From Adiantum capillus-veneris (lineage: Eukaryota; Streptophyta; Polypodiopsida; Polypodiales; Pteridaceae), in contig CM043968.1 in assembly GCA_014529385.2 (NCBI GenBank), positions 130,692,018-130,756,017 of the forward strand: a stretch of DNA of 64,000 bases. Direction: 5' to 3'. The translations under genes and the position numbers were made by a program. Numbering within the stretch: the stretch's first letter is position 1; each line of letters starts with the position of its first letter. The notes under the pieces were generated by a model. That model was not told where the DNA came from and made no database searches. It saw nothing but the letters and a program-made list of their open reading frames with translations. Shown piece by piece: positions 1 to 11,996 of this stretch.

Positions 1-959
1 CCCCCCTCCCCACCACGAGTGAGTGCTTTTGTAGAGGGCGGGGCACAAAGCAGAGGAAATAGCCGACGGAGCCACTAAAGCCAAAGAGTAGGGGAGAGAG
101 GCAAATATTCTTAACTTTTGAGGTGTTTTTATTAAAACATCTCCAATAGGTGTCCCGTACGACACTGAAATATGGAAGGCCCATTCATGCATGGCGGCGA
201 ACAGCGAGAGCATTGTTGGGCAAAGCGTATGTGGCGATGCTTGGTGGCTCTTGAGGGGGGCACCCGTGGGGTTGTATTCTCACAAAGTTGTCCGGCTATG
301 CTCTAAAACGCACCCACCCTTTTGTTAATTGAAGGCATTTGGCTCCACCTTAAGGCAACAGTCACACAGCTCCGTGACTATTCCCAAGGAGGGAAGGCAT
401 TCATGTGCACCAAATATGATAAATGAGTGCTTAGTAGGGAGCTCGTTGAGAAGTGGTTGACTCCATGCAAAGTGAAGTAAATGGGTGATTGGAAAGTAGT
501 GAAAAAGGACTTCTAGAAATGGGAAAAAATCACCCCTTTTACACACGTTTTTTGAGAAGGTAAAAGAGGGAGAGAAAGAAACAGAGCTCAAAGGAGTCGC
601 GTTTCTATAATACTCCACCATAGCCTATCAATCAATTTTTAAATAAAGAGGTCCATGTGCCTTAAAAGCTACCTTTATCTTAGAAGGCCCACGTGAGTGA
701 AAAGTCTGCACCTTGTTTTAAGGATTGAGGGGCTTTAGCTAATGTATATGAGTTAGTGAATGGTTGCCCTCTTGCTAATCTTTCTTTCAAGGGTAGCTTC
801 GTATAAGTCCAACAGAGCACTTCAACAAAAGGACATTTTCAAACAATCTTAGATCTTTTCTAGATTGCCAAACTCCTTACATTGTCCTCATGGTAGTTCT
901 ATATTGTTGCTCTTAGTGGTAGGTATTTAGAAAATTAAAAAGGCACCTTTATTGTATAA
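1..959. other. No recognisable gene
   Basis: I find no homology-bearing reading frame here. The minus-strand open frame at 325-621 has no domain-like composition. From about 780 the sequence may be the upstream remains of the copia fragment that follows, but no gag motif is readable before 963. Confidence 0.5.
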
Positions 960-2645
960 TGTGTGCTCTTTAAGAATGTAAGGCACACTAGTTATGATGC
1001 AAGCAAGTTGGAAAGTACTGCATCATTCAAAAATTCTTCTTATGATAAAAAGAGAAGAAATGGAAATGCCATTATTTGTCATAAAAGTGGGCATTATTCA
1101 AATGAATGCCCAAAGCGAATTGCTAAAAAGAAGAGAAGTGCAAGGTTGAAGGTCTCCAGGAATCATGTATTCTCTTCGGATTCTTATACACATGTATCAA
1201 ATGATGCAAATGTGGTTTCTCTTGAGTAACCCGATGCATGGTTTTTCTAGTTTGTTCTTAGGATGGCCTAGACGCATGTTTAAAGTGTTGCAAGCACTTT
1301 GTACTTTGATAGCGATGCTTTTTGTCATAAAACATCTCATAAAGACTTTTTTGTCACATTGAGGGATGTCCCGGCCAGAAAACATGTTATATGTGCCAAG
1401 AATATCTATTATGTTGTCAAAAGAATTGGTGAAATCTTGCTTACTTGATTGCAAGTTACAATTGGTAAAGTATTCTATGTACCATGCATACTTTACAATT
1501 GGTAAAGTATTCTATGTACCATGCATAAAAAAGAATCTATTATCAGTCTTTACATTTGCACTCCAAGTTTCTGATATTTTTTCCCACATTATAGATGCAT
1601 TGTGCAACATAAAGATTGTGGTTCCACTCTCTCATTAGCAAGTTCTATGTTGAATGTTTTGGATATGTATGATGTTGCCGCTCATTATATTGAAGGGAAT
1701 GAAGCTTCTCATGTGGATTCAACTATGCAATTATGGCATGAATGGTTTGGTCATGGTGGCTTGTAGGGTTTTCAATAATTGCAAGAGAATGGCATGGCAT
1801 TGAATTTTTCTATGATATCTCCTCTAAAATCATTTGTATGTGAAGTTTTTGTTTTGGGCAAAATGCATTGTTTTGTGTTTCCAAAGATGATAATGTTGGT
1901 GCTTCTCGTAAGCTTCAATTGATACACAGTGATGCACGTGGACCAATGGCTACTACTTCGTGCTCCGGCTTTAAATGCCTTTGTACTTTCAATGAATATT
2001 TCACATGCTTTACATGGGTGTATGCTTTGAAAGAAAACTCTTGGCATATTAGATATTTTCAGAGCTTTTGTACACATGTGGAACTCGGGGTGGTTGCAAG
2101 ATTGATACCTTTCACGATGATAGAGGTAGAGAGTATATGTTTCATGCATTGAGGGATTCATAAGCCATAAAAGATCAAGTGGCATTGCCATACATGCCAC
2201 AACAAAATGGAGTTGCCAAGTGCAAGAATCATTCTTGTATGTGGAATGGCTAGATGTATGTTGAAGGCAAAACATCTTCCGCATCAATTTTGGATGGAAG
2301 CCATGGGTTGTGCTACTTATGTTTTGAATAGGTGCCCTACAAAGGCATTAAATAATGTAACTCCGTTTGAGGCTTACTATGAGCATAAGCTTGATGTTGA
2401 TTATTTAAGGGTTTTTGATTCTCTTATATACACGTTCCTTCACAATTTCATAAAAGGCTTGATGATAGGGCAATAAAATGCATATTTGTGGGTTATTCTT
2501 TTGATAGCAAAAGATATTTATTCTTTAATCCTTTGACAAAGAGAATCATTTAGAGCAGAGATGTTGTTTTTGTTGAGGATTCTCATTATCCTCTTTTTGA
2601 TTTTGGTGTAGGGAAGCATAGTTGGATTCAAATATATTTGAGGGG
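960..2645 (+). pseudogene. Degenerate Ty1/copia gag-pol fragment (zinc knuckle, protease remnant, integrase)
   Basis: Several short frames on the + strand line up in copia order. At about 1068-1115 a CCHC knuckle remains (CHKSGHYSNEC) but its first cysteine is lost. Around 1300-1365 a protease remnant reads like the copia 'DSGAS-H-T-KDFF' region with DSD in place of DSG. At about 1868-2040 is the start of the integrase core (LIHSDARGPM, then FTWVYALK). At 2190-2476 is the integrase C-terminal half (MPQQNGVAKCKN, then HQFWMEAMGCATYVLNRCPT), running on to 'FVGYSFDSKRY' and 'RDVVFVED' near 2490-2575. Frames change repeatedly and stops are frequent. RT and RNase H are absent. No LTR was found, so this is an old truncated copy and certainly non-functional. 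Confidence 0.85.
1456..1529 (+). repeat. 37-bp tandem duplication in the copia fragment
   Basis: A 35-bp string beginning TTACAATTGGTAAAG occurs at 1456-1490 and again at 1493-1527 (period 37 bp). Because 37 is not a multiple of three, it shifts the copia reading frame. Confidence 0.85.
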
Positions 2646-2758
2646 TTGCTACCTATATTTACTAAAGGAAGGCAAGATGATATGACTATGTCTCAACAAA
2701 TGCCGTTGTTGGAGTGTGCGGTTCTCAAGGGGTTGATCAGGTAGGCGCCAGGCCTTTA

Positions 2759-3123
2759 GCAATGAGAGAGATTATAGAGAGAAGTAGAAACAGAGAGAAA
2801 CAACAATAGATGCACATCAAATCTTGAATCTAATAAAAATCGATTATATCAACCTTAAATAATCACCAAAAATGAACAAACCCCTGGGTAAAGGTCTCAA
2901 CATGAGCTTCGACACCAATAGGCAATAAAACGTTGTTGCTTGGATTTTAATCGATCATAAACCTAATCACTTCTTTAGCAATGAGAGAGATTATAGAGAG
3001 AAGTAGAAACGGAGAGAAACAACAATAGATGCACATCAAATCTTGAATCTAATAAAAATTTATATAAAAATCGATTATATCAAGCTTAAATAATCACAAA
3101 AAATGAACAAACCCCTAGGTAAA
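2759..3123. repeat. 219-bp direct repeat, second unit split by element A
   Basis: The segment starting GCAATGAGAGAGATTATAG at 2759 recurs at 2978 (period 219 bp). The first unit is complete. The second runs to the GTAAA at 3119-3123, is interrupted by the whole of element A, and resumes at 24926 (GTAAAGGTCTCAACATGAG), ending near 25004. The second copy also holds an internal short duplication (TTTATATAAAAA) near 3060. I do not recognise the unit. It is the pre-insertion target site of element A. Confidence 0.85.
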
Positions 3124-4720
3124 TGTAATGAAATTGGCCTATTTAATTTGAGAGTAGCGAAAATTAATGAGAGTACTTTTGAGAATGACTTTGTGAGCAT
3201 AGCAGGTGAACATAATTGAAGATAGCAACATAATCATAGCAATTAGTTAACTTGGCATGAACAATACTTTTGCAAGAGAGAGAATTTAGAGAACATGACA
3301 ACAGTTGAGGACCGGATTTATGTGGAGCCGGTCCCCCCTCCAATAGGCATTTGTATTATGATTTCTCCCATAAAGAGAGACTTGTTACAATACAATCTTT
3401 GTGTTCCTTGTGACCTAGGTGATGCAATGAAGATGGAAAGCTTCATGCACCACAAACATAACATAAACTTGAAGAAAGCTTTAACTATCCCAAGCCTCAG
3501 TCCCAAGACCTCAAACACCTTCGAAGGTGGAGAGAGCTAGCAGGGAATGAGGGTAGGGAAGAGGAAGAAGAAACATTTCGTAGGAGAAAGAATTAGTTCC
3601 TCACTTATCATAACTCTTGTTACTAGCATACATAATAGCATAGTAATGAAGAAGAAGGAGATGGCAAGCTTAAGCATTGAAGCATGGCTCTTGGTTGGAT
3701 TTGCACTCCATATCCAAGAGTGTTGGTGTAGGCTCTCAACCTCTACTTGCTTGGAGAAGGAGAGGGAGCTCTTGCACTTTGCATAGCACACAATGAGAGT
3801 GTTTGTGAGTGTGTGTGGGTGAGTATACCCCCTAAGCAACCCCCTAGCTTGCTTGGGTCGACCCCCCCTTGTAGCTCATGCTTGAAGCTCATTGAACCCC
3901 TCCAGGCCTAGCCAATCACAAGCAAGAGGCATTACAAGCAGCAAGGGTAGCCTTGAGACAAGTGTCCCCCTTTTCCCTTTGAGAGAGAGGACTAGATAAA
4001 TGCTAAATCAATAAATTAAATCTCCTAAATTATTATTGGACCCCTTGGGTGGCCAACCAATAGGCTTCAGGCACACCAAGAGGGCAACATGAGGAGGAAC
4101 TTGACAAGTGTCCCTTTTGCTTTCTTTGTACCATGCATGCCTTGTATGAGTGTGTGGGTGTTCTCTCTCATCCCCCCTCATGTAGGGCTCGCCCCCTCCT
4201 TGTAGGGATTGAATCTTTGACTTTTTGACACCTCAAGCCCCTCATGCATAGGCCTAGTTCCCACCACAAGCTTGGCTCATAAGCACTTTAAGCTTGGGCT
4301 GGGTTCTCACCTCAAGTGCAACCCTAGCATCTCAAGCATGTCAAGCACCTCAATCATCAAGCACCTCAAGCACCTTAGTCATCAAGCATGACAAGCAGGA
4401 CAAGCACCTCGAGCTGGGTCGGGTTCCCGCGCCTCAAGCTCAGCCCTAGCTTACCTAAGGTCAAAGGCCTTTTACACACATTATTGAAGGTCTTCAATGA
4501 AGCTAACCCTAAGTTCTTATGCTCCATTTGTTAGCCTTGCTCTTTGATAGACCATCTCTCATTTGGGCCCCTTTACCATTGGCCCCGTGTTGAGATAGAT
4601 CTATAAGCACATGTCTATATCTTAACACTTGTTCCCGTTTATTCTCCCACATTAAGTGATCAATTTAATATGAGAAATTCATTTGGGTTGGTTAGATATT
4701 AGATATTAGATTTTATGACA
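3124..4720 (-). repeat. Element A 3' LTR
   Basis: On the minus strand it begins TGTCATAAAATC (ending at 4720) and ends CATTACA (at 3124), the normal TG...CA form. It is 1597 bp and aligns along its whole length with 23320-24925. A variable minisatellite of TCAAGCACCTCAATCA-like units lies at about 4320-4410 and differs in copy arrangement between the two LTRs. The short + strand open frames inside it (for example 3295-3540 and 3547-3786) recur in both LTRs and look non-coding. Confidence 0.95.
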
Positions 4721-4736
4721 TTACCTCTCTCTTGAA
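4721..4736 (-). other. Element A polypurine tract
   Basis: On the minus strand the bases just before the 3' LTR read TTCAAGAGAGAGGTAA, a purine-rich plus-strand primer directly abutting the LTR start TGTCATAAAA. It fixes the orientation of element A. Confidence 0.85.
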
Positions 4737-5078
4737 ATCATAGTCGTCCTCGACTATGAAGTAGAAGAGATAAAGCCTTAGTCATTAGTCAATTTTACTT
4801 AGCGGGTAGAGGATCCCTTTTTACCCTACGACATCTTTCCAAGATGGATGATTAATCCATTTGGTGCTTGGGAGACATAGCTACCGCAAGCATGTCTGCT
4901 CTTTAGTCCATTTCATTCTCCCAAAGTAGAGTGACAAATTCTACTTGGTGTTTGAGAGAGGTCGTCATCACAAACATGATTCTAAGCATACATACTAGTT
5001 AAATTCGTGCACAATTAAAAAAGGACTAGTCTCACAAGACAAAAACATGAGTCATTTAAAAGAAATTTGTACATTTGC
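4737..5078 (-). other. Element A 3' untranslated segment
   Basis: About 340 bp between the chromodomain stop and the PPT. No further coding signal seen. Confidence 0.6.
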
Positions 5079-6253
5079 TTACTCTAATGTAGCATTGTAA
5101 GCATCGACAAGATTCATACTATCCTTAAGCTGTATGCCTTGCATCCATCTAGCATCTTCAAAAGGATAATTTTTGAACTTAATAAGATACCGTCGGATAA
5201 TCTTACCATGTCGTAGTACCTTGTCTTCATGCCGAAGAACAGCTTTAGGTTGTAGCACCTCTTCTTGGTCTTCAACTTCAAGAGGGTCTTCAATAATTGG
5301 TTCAGTTGGTGGCTCTCCTTTGTAGGGCTTAAGTAGGCTTACATGAAAGGCATTGTGTATGAGCCAAAGGTTGGGCAACTTGAGGTTATAAGCCGTCTCA
5401 TTGATGGGCTTCAAGATTTGGAAAGGACCATAGTATCTTTTTGCTAGTTTAGCATAATACTTTTGATGGTCCGTAGGATTTTTGCCCGTCGTTTGCCTTA
5501 ATCGAGCCTTAGGAAACTTGAGTAAGACCCAATCATTTTCTTTGAACATTAAGGCTCGTTGTTTGCCTTAATCGAGCCTTAGGAAACTTGAGTAAGACCC
5601 AATCATTTTCTTTGAACATTAAGGCTCTTCTATGCTTATCAGCAGCTTTTTGCCTTTGTTGAGAGATGGATATAGCCTCCTTAATCTTTTGAAAAGATTC
5701 TTGTAGGTCACGGCTATACTCATTGGCGGCGAAGATCTTCCCATGTACTTTGAGTAGCGATGGACTTTTAGGTCTTCCCTCAATGATCTAAAAAGGTGCT
5801 TTTCCCGTAGAAGTATGTACAGTATTATTGTAGGCATACTCTACAAGAGGTAAGTACTTTTCCCATTGTGAGTGTTGATCTACTTCGGTAACATAAGTCT
5901 TGAGTAGATCGAGTATCATAAGATTGGCTATCTCACTTTGGCCATCCGTTTGTGGGTGATAGGCCGAAGAGAAATTCAATCTTGTTCCTAGATTTTCAAA
6001 GAGACCTTTCCAGAAATTACTGGTCATTCTAGGATCTCTATCTGACACGATGGATGTGGGTAATCCATGGTGCTTGAAAATCTAAGATATGAAGAGAGTT
6101 TCCAATTGATGTGCCTTAATAGTCTTTTTGACAGGAATAAAATGTGCTTGCTTTCTAAACCTATCAACTATTGCCCATATCCCTGTATTCCCATGGTGAA
6201 TTTGGGACAGGCAATGGCTGGAGTAATCCAGGTTGCTTCCCTCTATCATACTT
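5079..6253 (-). pseudogene. Element A integrase core, GPY/F module and chromodomain
   Basis: The minus strand continues the integrase interrupted at 6254. Near 6200-6230 it reads QPLPVPNSPWE. At about 6185 some 20 codons that normally hold the first catalytic aspartate seem missing, with a frame change, before IVDRFRKQAHFIPV. The second acidic motif (IVSDRDPRMTSNFW, near 6030) and third (HPQTDGQSEIANL, near 5930) remain. Stops occur in 'TLFIS*IFKHHG' and at 'GKAPF*II' (near 5789). The last frame, 5549-5079 (156 aa), holds the GPY/F module (RYYGPFQILKPINETAYNL) and a C-terminal chromodomain (LRHGKIIRRYLIKFKNYPFE), which in chromoviruses is thought to guide integration into heterochromatin. A 70-bp duplication breaks the frame just upstream. 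Confidence 0.9.
5491..5630 (-). repeat. 70-bp tandem duplication in integrase
   Basis: The segment starting GTTTGCCTTAATCGAGCC at 5491 is repeated at 5561, almost identically (period 70 bp). It duplicates the codons around MFKENDWVLLKFPKARLRQ and, not being a multiple of three, causes a frameshift. Confidence 0.9.
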
Positions 6254-7748
6254 TGTCATAAAATCTAATATCTGACCAACCCAAATGATTTTCTCATATT
6301 AAACTGATCATTTGATGTGGGAGAATAAATGGGAACAAGGGTTAAGATATAGATGTGCTTATAGATCTATTTAAGCACGGGGCCAATGGTAAAGGGGCCC
6401 AAATGAGAAAAGGTCTATCAAAGAGAAAGGTTAACCAATGGAGCAAAAGACCTTAGGGTTGTCTTCATTAAAGCCTCCAAAGGTAAGTGTTAAAATTAAG
6501 TGTTAAAAGCTTTAGGACATAGTCTTTAAAATTTTACTCTTTATCACTAAAGTCCAAGCAAGCAAGGGCGCAGTTTGCTTAAGCTAGGGCTGTGCTTAAG
6601 CAGGGGGGCTGCCTGCTTACCAAGTTCAAAATACTTGCTACTAAAGAGGGGGAAAGCCTTACGAGGGGGGGGGGGGGGGGGGGGGAGTAGATAGTAAGTG
6701 AGCACCTCACAAAGGACCCATACCCTTATGAAAGGAAAGGGGCCACTTGTCAAGTGTAGAGACACACTACTCAAGCAAGTAGGGGTTGTGTTTAAGCACG
6801 GGCTGTGCTTAAGCAAGGGGGCTGCTAGCTTAGCCTCACAAAGGGAAAGAAGGACACTTGTCAAGAGGCTACACACCTTGCCCCAAAGGGAGCCCATCTC
6901 TCATTGGCTAGAGGGCTACATGGCCCAATCAGCTTCAAAGGAACCCTAGGAAAGGGGGTCGACCTAGCTAGCTCCCTCTCTCTCTCTCTCTCTCTCATTT
7001 GAGCCTCCCACGAGCTCTCGCTCCTTCATTCTTCCCTTCACACACTCTTGTGAAGCAAGGATTCCATCTCCTTCTCCAAGCTTGAGAAGTTGAGTGCCTA
7101 CTACTACAAGCTCTTGGCTATGGATGCAAATCCACACAAGAGAATGCTTATGCTTGCTTATCAATATCTCTAATCTCCATTAACTCTATGCTAAGTTATG
7201 CTACAAGAGCTATGAGTGATTATGTGCAAGGGGTTATTTCTTTCTAGTAGAGCTACTTCTACTTCTCTCTTCTTCCTCACTCCCTGCTAGATCTCCTCAC
7301 CTTTCATGGTGTTTGAGGTCTTGGGATTGAGGCTGGGCATTTTTCAAGTTCATGCTATACATGTTTATTGTTGTAGTTATGCTAATGCTTGGTGAGTGAA
7401 GCTTACCATCTTCATCTCATCAAGAAGGTCTCAAGGAACACAAACAGTTGTATTGTAAACAAGTCTTCCGCCATGGAAGAATCTATAATACAAATGCCTA
7501 TTGGAGGGGGGACCGGCTCCAACTAATCCGGTCCTCTATTGGTGTCAATTTCTCTAAACTCTCACTCTCTTTTACAAGTATTGATCATGCCATGTTAATG
7601 AAGTAATGTGTTAAGTGTTGCTCTTTCTATCCAAGCACTTTCTTTCTCACTATACATCTACACACTAAAGAATACTCAAAGAAATGCTCAATATGTTATT
7701 TACTTTCCGCTCCAACTCAAGTTAAAAGGCTAATTACATTACATACTT
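6249..7748 (+). mobile_element. Solo LTR of the element A family, inverted relative to its host
   Basis: Bases 6254-7743 begin TGTCATAAAATCTAATATCTG and end CATTACA, the two ends of the element A LTR, but reading on the + strand. A perfect 5-bp target duplication TACTT flanks it (6249-6253 and 7744-7748). No internal region is present, so it is a solo LTR left by LTR-LTR recombination. It is about 1490 bp, clearly diverged from A's own LTRs, and contains a 21-base G run (6665-6685) and a GA/CT-rich stretch near 6970-7000. It cuts the element A integrase between the H2C2 zinc finger and the catalytic core. Confidence 0.95.
6665..6685 (+). repeat. 21-nt poly-G run
   Basis: Uninterrupted run of 21 G residues within the solo LTR. 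Could form a G-quadruplex or be a length-variable tract; assembly error in the count is possible. Confidence 0.9.
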
Positions 7749-8650
7749 GGTCTTTTGGCATACTACACATTTTGAAACATACTCTTGTATGTCCACGTTC
7801 ATGGTAGGCCAATAAAAGTACGTCTCTACTTCTCGGAGAGTAGGTTGAATACCTCTATGCCCCGCATATGGAGGAGCATGGGATTCATACATAACTTTCT
7901 CACGAAGGGAATGGGTAACACATAGCCTATTGCCGTGGAGAAGATAACCATCCTGCAAGGTGAATGGTTTCTCTTTCTTCCCCAAAGCAAGGGCTGACGT
8001 TATGTCTCTAAAGTCAGGGTCAGTAGCATACTCATCTATCATAGAGGATAGATAATTGTGAGTAGCTATAGACACCGCATTAACTTTGGGTCGTCGTGAA
8101 AGTGTATCGGCCACTTGATTGTGCTTACCAGCTATGTGAGCAATATGGAAATTAAATTGTGAAAGAAAATTTGCCCACCTCATTTGTTAGTCGGAAAGCT
8201 TGGTTTGCGTCATGAAATACTTGAGACTTTGGTGGTCGGTTCGTAGAATAAATGGAGTCCCCAATAGGTAGTGCTTCCATGTGTCTAGGGCATGTAGAAC
8301 AGCTAAAAGCTCTTTCTCATAAATTCCCGAGAGTCGTTCATCAATATTGAGCCTTCAGCTCTCATATGCTATGGCATGCCCTTCTTGAAGCAAAACTGCT
8401 CCAAGGCAATCACCACAAGCATCACATTGGACCTCAAATGGCTTTGAGAGATCCGGAAGCACGAGGACTGGTTTGGAAGTAAGCTTCTCTTTGAGCTTTT
8501 CAAAAGCATTTTGCTCCTTAGTAGTCCATACAAACTTAACGTTCTTCTTAGTTAAGTAGTGTAGTGGTCCTGCTACTTGAGAGAATTTTGCTATGAAGCG
8601 TCTATAGTATGCACACATACCAACAAATCTTCTTAGCTCATGTAGATTTC
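7749..8650 (-). pseudogene. Element A RNase H and integrase N-terminal (H2C2) part
   Basis: The minus strand after RT shows the connection and RNase H domain: CAYYRRFIAKFSQVAGPL (about 8615-8565), the first acidic motif QCDACGDCLGAVLLQEG (about 8440), YEKELLAVLHALDTWKHYL (about 8310), RTDHQSLKYFM (about 8240) and QVADTLSRR (about 8110). Then comes the integrase H2C2 finger (HAPPYAGHRG at about 7890-7860, CVVCQKTKY at about 7770-7750). In-frame stops interrupt it (after 'AIAYES' near 8353, and before 'MRWANFLSQ' near 8186). The reading frame runs directly into the solo LTR at 7748. Confidence 0.9.
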
Positions 8651-9560
8651 TTGGTTACGCCATGCTTTTATTACCTCTAACTTTCATGGATCCATTTGGA
8701 TACCATCTTTAGAGATAATATGACCTAGGTATTGAATCTCTTGAAGGAAGAATTCTCTTTTCTTTTGGTTGAGAAAAAGCTTGTTCTCCCTTAATGCTTG
8801 AAGAATCACTTGGAGATGTTGCTTATGTTCCTCCAAATACTTGGAGTAGATGATGATATCATCAAAGAACACTCCAGTGAATTTGCGGTATGGTCTAAAA
8901 ATTTTCTCCACCAAACGATTGAACGTAGCTGGTGCATTAGTCAAGCCAAAAGGCATGACTAGATATTCATAAAGACCAAACGTTGTGCGAAACGCGGTCT
9001 TTAAGATATCTTCATCCTCTATCCTTATTTGATGATAGCCACTCTTAAGGTCAATCCTACTGAAGTAGGTAGAGCCTTGTAGCTTATCAAACAAATCTTC
9101 TACCCGAGGTATGGGAAATCTGTTTTTGATAGTGATATGGTTTAGTGCTCGATAGTCCACACACATACGGTATGTACCATCTTTCTTTTGCACCAAAAGG
9201 ACTCGAGAACAAAAGGGAGAGGAACTAAGCCTCACCATCCCTTTGTCTACCAGCTCTTGTACTTGCCTCATGATCTCCTCTTGTTGAGCTTGTGAGACTC
9301 GATAAGGAGGCTTGTTAGGTGGTGAGCTTCCAAGAAGGAGCTCAATGCGATGGTCATCATCCCCTCGTTTTGGAGATAAGTCCATAGGGATATCATGTAT
9401 GAACACATCTTGGAATCCTTTTAGAAAATTAGACAAGTCTAACTCTTCTTGATTCCTACCATTTACATTTGATGAAACATTAGTATCTTTTAGAAACTCT
9501 TTGACAAAAATCATTGATAGCCGTTTTTCGGCTTTCCATAATTGCCATAGTAAGCTACCT
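8651..9560 (-). pseudogene. Element A reverse transcriptase
   Basis: The open frame 9514-8684 (276 aa) is most of a Ty3/gypsy RT. It has PFCSRVLLVQKKDGTYRMCVDY (residues about 100-121, shown in part here as the conserved fingers motif), the first catalytic aspartate in FSRIDLKSGYHQI (residue about 155), YLVMPFGLTNAPATF (about 184-198) and the catalytic pair in FFDDII (residues 218-219, about 8857-8862). This is a variant of the usual YVDD/FIDD box. Coding similarity (WKAEKRLSM) extends upstream to about 9560 without a start codon, as expected for a polyprotein. An in-frame TGA follows QMDP near 8681, and a frameshift follows it. The link to the protease is broken by the insertions at 9560-20990. 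Confidence 0.9.
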
Positions 9561-11996
9561 CACCCTATCAAAAAACTCAAACATTTTGGTTATCCCTACC
9601 ATTTCACTGTACATAGGCGTGTGTGAGTTAGGGAACTTTCTCCATATTTTCTTAAAAACCCTTAATTAGCTAGTCACTGGGCTAGTTGAGCCAAAAAAAT
9701 AAAAAATATAAGTATATTATGGCCCATTTGTGTGTAAATATTTCATTGTATATAGGGCCTAAATAAAAAGATTTTTCATAATTATTTTGATATTTATTTA
9801 AATATTTCTACCTATGGTGTGTTATTTATGCTATGTACATTGACTCAACATTACCATATTTTTTTTTACCATTTTGCATACTCTTTATTCCATATAAAAA
9901 TAATTTCATGCAAGCTTCTCTTATTTTTGGTGTAACTCCATCCCAACAAAAATCCAAAAAAACTAGTTCTATTTATGTGTATATTTTTTCACTATTGTCA
10001 TTTTTTCCTTCCTACATCTATTCTCTATTACTCTCATAAATTATACCACCAAAAATATCCATCTTTTTATGGTAGATTGATAATGAGAGAGATTTATTTT
10101 GACCCCTTTATATTTTTTCCACCTATATTATTTATATTTGATATGTACATATTTTTTTTAGACCCCTCAATATTTGATTTTCTTAGTTGTACTATTCATT
10201 TATATCATGATCTCAACAATATCTTCAATTATAGACCTACCAAATAAGGTCAAGGGTATGTGGCATGCATGCATGCACAATGGGGAACTCACTCTTGGAG
10301 GTATTCAAATGAATCATCCAAAGAAGGACCTCACAAGGACTTTGTGCAGTGGAAAAAACAGTCGGTTTTGCTGATTTTTTAAAGATCACATGCTCCCCGA
10401 ATTTGAAAAGGTGATACAAACAAACATTGTAGCTCGTGAGTTGAACTTTTACCTGAAAGTTTTTCATATTTTTTTGAGCTACGAGCTGTGAGCTATGATT
10501 TTATTGGTGGACCCCAGTTTGCCCATGCTATGCAGTCACACTCCCTCTTCCACTTTATCATTTTCCTCTTTCACACACACTCCTCCCTCTCCTTCCCACT
10601 CCCAAACCTGCAACTCCCATGTCCTAATTCACCCTTTTCACCATTGCCACTTCTCTCACACCTCCATAGACTTCATCCTCCATTTCTACACCTATGTGTC
10701 CCCTTTTCTCTCTACATATATGTCCATATTACCATACTCTCTTCAGCTTTGTAAAGAACTTCAAAAAATCAGCAAAAATCCAAGGATAACCTCTGCAAAT
10801 AAAGGCTTTTGTCATGAATTTTTCAAGGTTTGAAGATAACATAGCTTCATCGACACGCGCTACTTCGCCATGCTGACCGCTTCTTCTACCGGTGCTGTAA
10901 AGAGGTGAATGTCAACTTCCCCAAAGCTTCAACCTCTCTTTACAAGCTCATCCCTTCTCTAAATTTTCTCATCTTATATCTCACCATTTGGTGAATGATT
11001 TTGTAAATATTTTGTGGTGATAATTACTAACTACTAACCACTAACCTTATTGTAAAATGCACCCTCTACTAGAGTAGGCACTCCCAAATTATTCACTTAA
11101 TCCTCTCTCCTTTCATCCTCAATAATTCTCTTACCTTGAGCCCACATCCATGTGACTCAAAGGAAAAGAGAGGCCCACCCTCATTTTAAAAAAATAAAAA
11201 TTTGCATAATCTTTGATTTCTTCAAATAAACTTGATTAGGCCTAATCTTAATCGGGGCTTTTAAAACCTATAAATACAGCCCTTCTCTCCCTTGTAAATC
11301 ATCACATGATCACACTACACCACACCATTCTCAACACATAACACACTACTCTTCAAGCCTAGTTGTGTAGAGTGTGTGCATCGTGAGTGCTCTATTCCAT
11401 TATTACACATAGGTACATGGAGAAGCTTCAAGTTAGTTATGCCATCTAGAGGAGTGGAGTGTATGCCATACTCTTCACCACACTTGTAGCCTACTCTTGT
11501 GCATAAATAATATTTATAGTTTTGGGTGCAATTGTATGCTGCAACTACGACTCTTCTCTCCAAATTGACTTGATAAGTTGGCTCATCAGGTGGTTGAATG
11601 TATATTGTCTTTGAAGTTTGTTGTGTCATTTCATGCTTGGTGGTTTGAGGGCTTGTTGAATTGTTTGCCTAAAAGGTAAATTGTAAGAGGGTGCTCGGTG
11701 AGAGGGCTCCCGTGACCCTAATACATTTTGTGTATTGGCAACAAGGTCAAGTTTTGTGTTGTCTCTCTATTTCTCATCAAGCTTTGTGTGCATCTAGTCT
11801 TTAAGGCTAAGACCGAGTTGCTCAAGTTGATTTGTGCTCTTTACCTCTCTCTAGCGTGGTGAATGTTTTTGTTTGGTGTGTGTGGCTATCTTGCATTCCC
11901 CTCTCTTTGTGCGTTTGAGTACAAGGAGATATCACGTGCGTCCTAGTTCGCATCTACAACTAGGTGGTGCCCCTTTTCTTGTTTGGTTTTTGGCTG
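9561..11996. mobile_element. Unresolved insertion between RT and protease of element A
   Basis: RT coding ends near 9560 and protease coding ends near 21007. After removing B1, about 2.4 kb remains that belongs to neither. It is AT-rich (9700-10240), then pyrimidine-rich, and at 11268 carries a good TATA box (CTATAAATAC) followed by CA-rich sequence typical of the start of a plant LTR R region on the + strand. I could not find matching TG...CA ends or a target duplication, so a solo LTR of another family is likely but unproven. It may continue past B1 to about 20990. B1 is inserted in it or at its edge. Confidence 0.5.
11268..11277 (+). promoter_or_regulatory. TATA box in the unresolved insertion
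   Basis: CTATAAATAC followed about 30-40 bp later by an ATCACACTACACCACACC-like start region. This arrangement is common in plant LTR promoters. Suggests + strand transcription of this inserted piece. Confidence 0.5.

Noticed and set aside
3295-3839. Small ORFs in the element A LTRs (81, 100 and 79 aa), also at 23491-24035
   Set aside because: They occur in both LTRs as inherited copies, overlap one another on both strands and show no domain.
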